Positions 61,639-64,000 of a stretch of 64,000 nt of DNA are shown piece by piece. Each line of letters begins with the position of its first letter. The stretch's first letter is position 1. The DNA comes from Sphingomonas sp. ERG5 (GTDB taxonomy: Bacteria; Pseudomonadota; Alphaproteobacteria; Sphingomonadales; Sphingomonadaceae). A model generated the notes under the pieces. That model was not told the DNA's origin. It was given only the letters and a program-made list of their open reading frames with translations, and searched no databases. The stretch spans positions 1-64,000 of the forward strand of contig NZ_JSXI01000018.1 of assembly GCF_000803065.1 (NCBI RefSeq). Reading direction: 5' to 3'. A program made the translations under genes and the position numbers.

Positions 61639-64000
61639 ATGAGCCGCGCCGACCACGCCCCGCCCATAACCGCCGTGCTGGGCCCGACCAATACCGGCAA
61701 GACGCACCTCGCGGTCGAGCGGATGTGCGGCCATTCGAGCGGCATGATCGGCTTCCCGCTGCGCCTGCTCGCCCGCGAAGTCTATGACCGCGTCGTCAAG
61801 CTGAAGGGCGTGAATCGCGTCGCGTTGATCACCGGCGAAGAAAAGATCGTGCCGAAGGATGCGCGCTGGTTTCTGTGCACCGCCGAGAGCATGCCGCTTG
61901 ACCGCGACCTGGCGTTCGTCGGGATCGACGAGGCACAGCTTGGCGCGGACGCGGAGCGCGGCCATGTCTTTACCGACCGGCTGCTGCGCGCGCGCGGCCG
62001 CGAGGAGACCATGATCCTTGGTTCCGAAGCTTTGCGCCCGATGCTCAAGGCGCTGGCGCCCGAAGCGGATATCCAGAACCGCCCGCGCTTCTCGACGCTG
62101 AGCTATGCCGGAGCGAAGAAGATCTCGCGCCTGCCCAAGCGATCGGCGATCGTCGCGTTCAGCGCCGAGGAAGTCTACGCCGTCGCCGAGATGCTGCGAC
62201 GCCTGCGCGGCGGCGCGGCGGTGGTGATGGGCGCGCTCTCCCCACGCACGCGCAACGCGCAGGTCGCGATGTTCCAGGCCGGCGAGGTCGACTATCTCGT
62301 CGCCACCGACGCGATCGGGATGGGGCTGAACATGGACGTCGCGCATGTCGCCTTTGCCAGTCTCAACAAGTTCGACGGTCATCGCCAGCGCCGCCTGACG
62401 GTTGCCGAAATGGCGCAGATTGCGGGCCGGGCAGGGCGGCACCAGCGCGACGGCAGTTTTGGCGCCCTGGTCGAGGAGGGACCGGGCGCCTTCACGCCCG
62501 AAGAAGTGCTGGCGATCGAGGAACATCGCTTTCCGCGGCTCGACTTCCTCTATTGGCGCGACGGCGAACCCGATATGTCGAGCATCGACGATCTGGTAGC
62601 GAGCCTGGAAGCGCGGCCCGACGGCCGCGTGCTGCGCGCAGCGCCCGAAGCGACCGACCTTGCGGTTCTGAAGCGGCTGGCCGGCGAAGACTGGGTGCGC
62701 GACCGGGTGCGGTCCCCGGCAATGGTTGCGCGACTTTGGGCGGCCTGTGGCCTGCCTGATTTCCGCAAGCTGGGGGTCGATCCGCACACGCGGTTCGTCG
62801 GGCGAGTGTTCGGCCACCTCAGCGAGGGAACTGGACATATTCCGCACCAATGGTTTGCCGACGAAATCGCCCGGCTCGACACAATTGCCGGCGATGTCGA
62901 GACGCTCGCCGGGCGGATCGCCGGCGCGCGCAGCTGGGCCTATATCGCCAATCGTCCCGACTGGCTGGCCGATCCGGCACATTGGGCGGGTCGGGCAAGC
63001 GAAGTCGAGGAGCGGCTGTCCGATGCTCTGCACCTGAGCCTGACGCAGCGTTTCGTCGACAAGCGCACGACGATGTTGCTGCGGCAGATCGGTGCCGACA
63101 CGCGCGCCTTGCCAGTGGTGATCGGCGAGCAGGGTGAAGTGATGGTCGAGGATCATCCGATCGGCCGGCTCGAAGGGTTCCGCTTCATTGTCGCGCCCGA
63201 TGCGCGGCACGGCGACAAACGGCTGCTGCTCGCGGCGGCCGAACGCCGGCTGGGCGACGAACGCATGCGGCGCGGCGTGGCGCTGGCCGGCGCGGAAGAT
63301 GCGACACTGGCGCTGACGACCGAGGGCGGCACGAAACCACTGCTGATCTGGGATGGCTTGCCGGTCGCCGCGCTGGTGGCGGGCCCTTCGCTCATCCGGC
63401 CCCGCGTGAAGCTCGACGCTGCGCTCGATTGCCTTGATGCGGCAATGCGCGCGAAGATCGCCGCGCGGCTCGACCGCTGGATCACCGATCAGGCCAAACA
63501 GCGATTGCCCGCCCTGGTCGCGCTGGACGCGGCGGCACGCGACGCTTCGGCCAGCCCGGCGCTGCGTGCCGTGGCCGCAGCGCTGGTCGATCGCGGCGGC
63601 CTGGCCGTGCGCATCGACCTGCAAGTCGCCGTCGATGGTCTCGACCCGCCGGCGCGCAAGCGATTGCGCGCGATCGGCATCACGATCGGCGCGCTCGACC
63701 TGTTCGATCCGCGCTTGCTCAAACCCGCTGCCGCCCGATGGCGGCGCGCATTGCTCGCCGCCCGTAACGGCACGGCGATCGCCGAGGGGCCGCCCGATGG
63801 CGCGACGGTGCTGGCGCGCGGGACGCCCGGCGCGACGCTTGAATCCGGGTTTCGCCAGATTGCGACCCAGGCAGTGCGGATTGACCTGGTCGAACGGATC
63901 GCCCGTAGCGCGCATGACGCACGCGCCGGGCGTCGACCGTTCACGCCCGATCCCGCACTCGCCACCTCGATCGGGGTTGCACCCGCCACGCTCGAACGGC
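61639..64000 (+). CDS. SUV3-like superfamily 2 RNA helicase, N-terminal part
   Basis: The gene runs off the right edge after 787 codons. Walker A is GPTNTGKT at 15-22 and the DExH-type box is DEAQ at 97-100, as in mitochondrial SUV3. Further motifs are VMGALSPRTRNAQVAMFQAG, VATDAIGMGLNMDVAHVAF and QIAGRAGRHQRDGSFG (motif VI). A long C-terminal region specific to alphaproteobacteria follows. SUV3 works with RNA degradation enzymes. The 241-bp divergent leader contains a 16-bp palindrome, GTTGCGCGCGCGCAAC. Confidence 0.93.
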   Translation, partial: MSRADHAPPITAVLGPTNTGKTHLAVERMCGHSSGMIGFPLRLLAREVYDRVVKLKGVNRVALITGEEKIVPKDARWFLCTAESMPLDRDLAFVGIDEAQLGADAERGHVFTDRLLRARGREETMILGSEALRPMLKALAPEADIQNRPRFSTLSYAGAKKISRLPKRSAIVAFSAEEVYAVAEMLRRLRGGAAVVMGALSPRTRNAQVAMFQAGEVDYLVATDAIGMGLNMDVAHVAFASLNKFDGHRQRRLTVAEMAQIAGRAGRHQRDGSFGALVEEGPGAFTPEEVLAIEEHRFPRLDFLYWRDGEPDMSSIDDLVASLEARPDGRVLRAAPEATDLAVLKRLAGEDWVRDRVRSPAMVARLWAACGLPDFRKLGVDPHTRFVGRVFGHLSEGTGHIPHQWFADEIARLDTIAGDVETLAGRIAGARSWAYIANRPDWLADPAHWAGRASEVEERLSDALHLSLTQRFVDKRTTMLLRQIGADTRALPVVIGEQGEVMVEDHPIGRLEGFRFIVAPDARHGDKRLLLAAAERRLGDERMRRGVALAGAEDATLALTTEGGTKPLLIWDGLPVAALVAGPSLIRPRVKLDAALDCLDAAMRAKIAARLDRWITDQAKQRLPALVALDAAARDASASPALRAVAAALVDRGGLAVRIDLQVAVDGLDPPARKRLRAIGITIGALDLFDPRLLKPAAARWRRALLAARNGTAIAEGPPDGATVLARGTPGATLESGFRQIATQAVRIDLVERIARSAHDARAGRRPFTPDPALATSIGVAPATLER

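Noticed and set aside
61474..63915. An open frame of 813 codons on the minus strand, antisense to the SUV3-like helicase
   Set aside because: It mirrors a clear helicase with all motifs, has shadow-type composition rich in Arg, Gln, His and Asp, and shows no recognisable domain.

Overview
The window reads as an ordinary chromosomal stretch of a yellow-pigmented, aerobic alphaproteobacterium of the Sphingomonadaceae (Sphingomonas-like). This rests on protein content, not on a search. The evidence is: high GC, class I lysyl-tRNA synthetase, COQ9, a bacterial CBP3-type ubiquinol-cytochrome c chaperone, a CrtZ carotenoid hydroxylase, a SUV3-like helicase, a TonB-dependent receptor, HWE kinase signalling, and the hisC-tyrC pair known from the sphingomonad Zymomonas mobilis. 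I saw no rRNA, tRNA, insertion sequence, phage or CRISPR array. Coding density is high, and many neighbours overlap by 1 to 4 bases (ATGA, GTGA or TGATG).

Layout. 1-4.2 kb: zinc-ribbon gene, divergent ftsE-ftsX-ydcF-plsC, then an alpha/beta hydrolase. 4.2-9 kb: tyrC-hisC, divergent metX-GNAT-metW (methionine). 8.6-10.7 kb: stand-alone response regulator and GAF-PAS-HWE histidine kinase, convergent and overlapping. 10.7-16.3 kb: ssb, feoAB with a Fur-like box, COQ9, EamA exporter, Old Yellow Enzyme. 16.7-22.6 kb: P450 with a TetR-type operator, then the riboflavin cluster ribD-ribE-ribBX-ribH. 22.6-26.3 kb: small membrane protein, TonB and a decayed TonB paralogue, gltX, YcxB-like protein. 26.4-32.7 kb: prs, a TSUP permease with crtZ, a lipoprotein, sucC-etfB-etfA-PhyH dioxygenase. 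33-42 kb: TonB-dependent receptor, acyl-CoA dehydrogenase with enoyl-CoA hydratase, deacetylase, nhaA, 2H phosphoesterase, lysS. 42-48 kb: DinG-like helicase, SixA-like phosphatase, DUF177, CBP3 chaperone, bamE, RcnB-like protein. 48-56 kb: pbpC and a giant alpha-2-macroglobulin. 56-64 kb: TSUP with TIGR02186, HerA-like ATPase, M23 peptidase, and a SUV3-like helicase that runs off the end.

Two signals stand out. First, the riboflavin gene ribBX encodes an XRE-type helix-turn-helix fused to DHBP synthase and a GTP cyclohydrolase II-like domain that lacks every catalytic cysteine. Directly upstream lies a good internal promoter (TTGATA-17-TATTAA) with three ATCACAT half-sites in its spacer and over its start. 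This looks like an enzyme that controls its own promoter, and no FMN riboswitch is visible. Second, the only three gaps over 300 bp each lie between convergent genes, and each carries its own short word repeated 6 to 8 times on both strands: AACAGGGGC, TGCGGGAA and TAACAGCAT. Two of them are followed 20-23 bp later by the same 13-mer, TCTGGTCATGTCA. A fourth, tandem array with a period of about 13.5 bp lies in the divergent gap before the second TSUP gene. I do not recognise these arrays as a described element.

The metabolic genes fit together. The acyl-CoA dehydrogenase and hydratase pass electrons to EtfAB. CBP3 and COQ9 serve the quinone/bc1 chain. PbpC, the macroglobulin, BamE, the M23 peptidase and FtsEX maintain the envelope. 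Feo and TonB serve metal and nutrient import.
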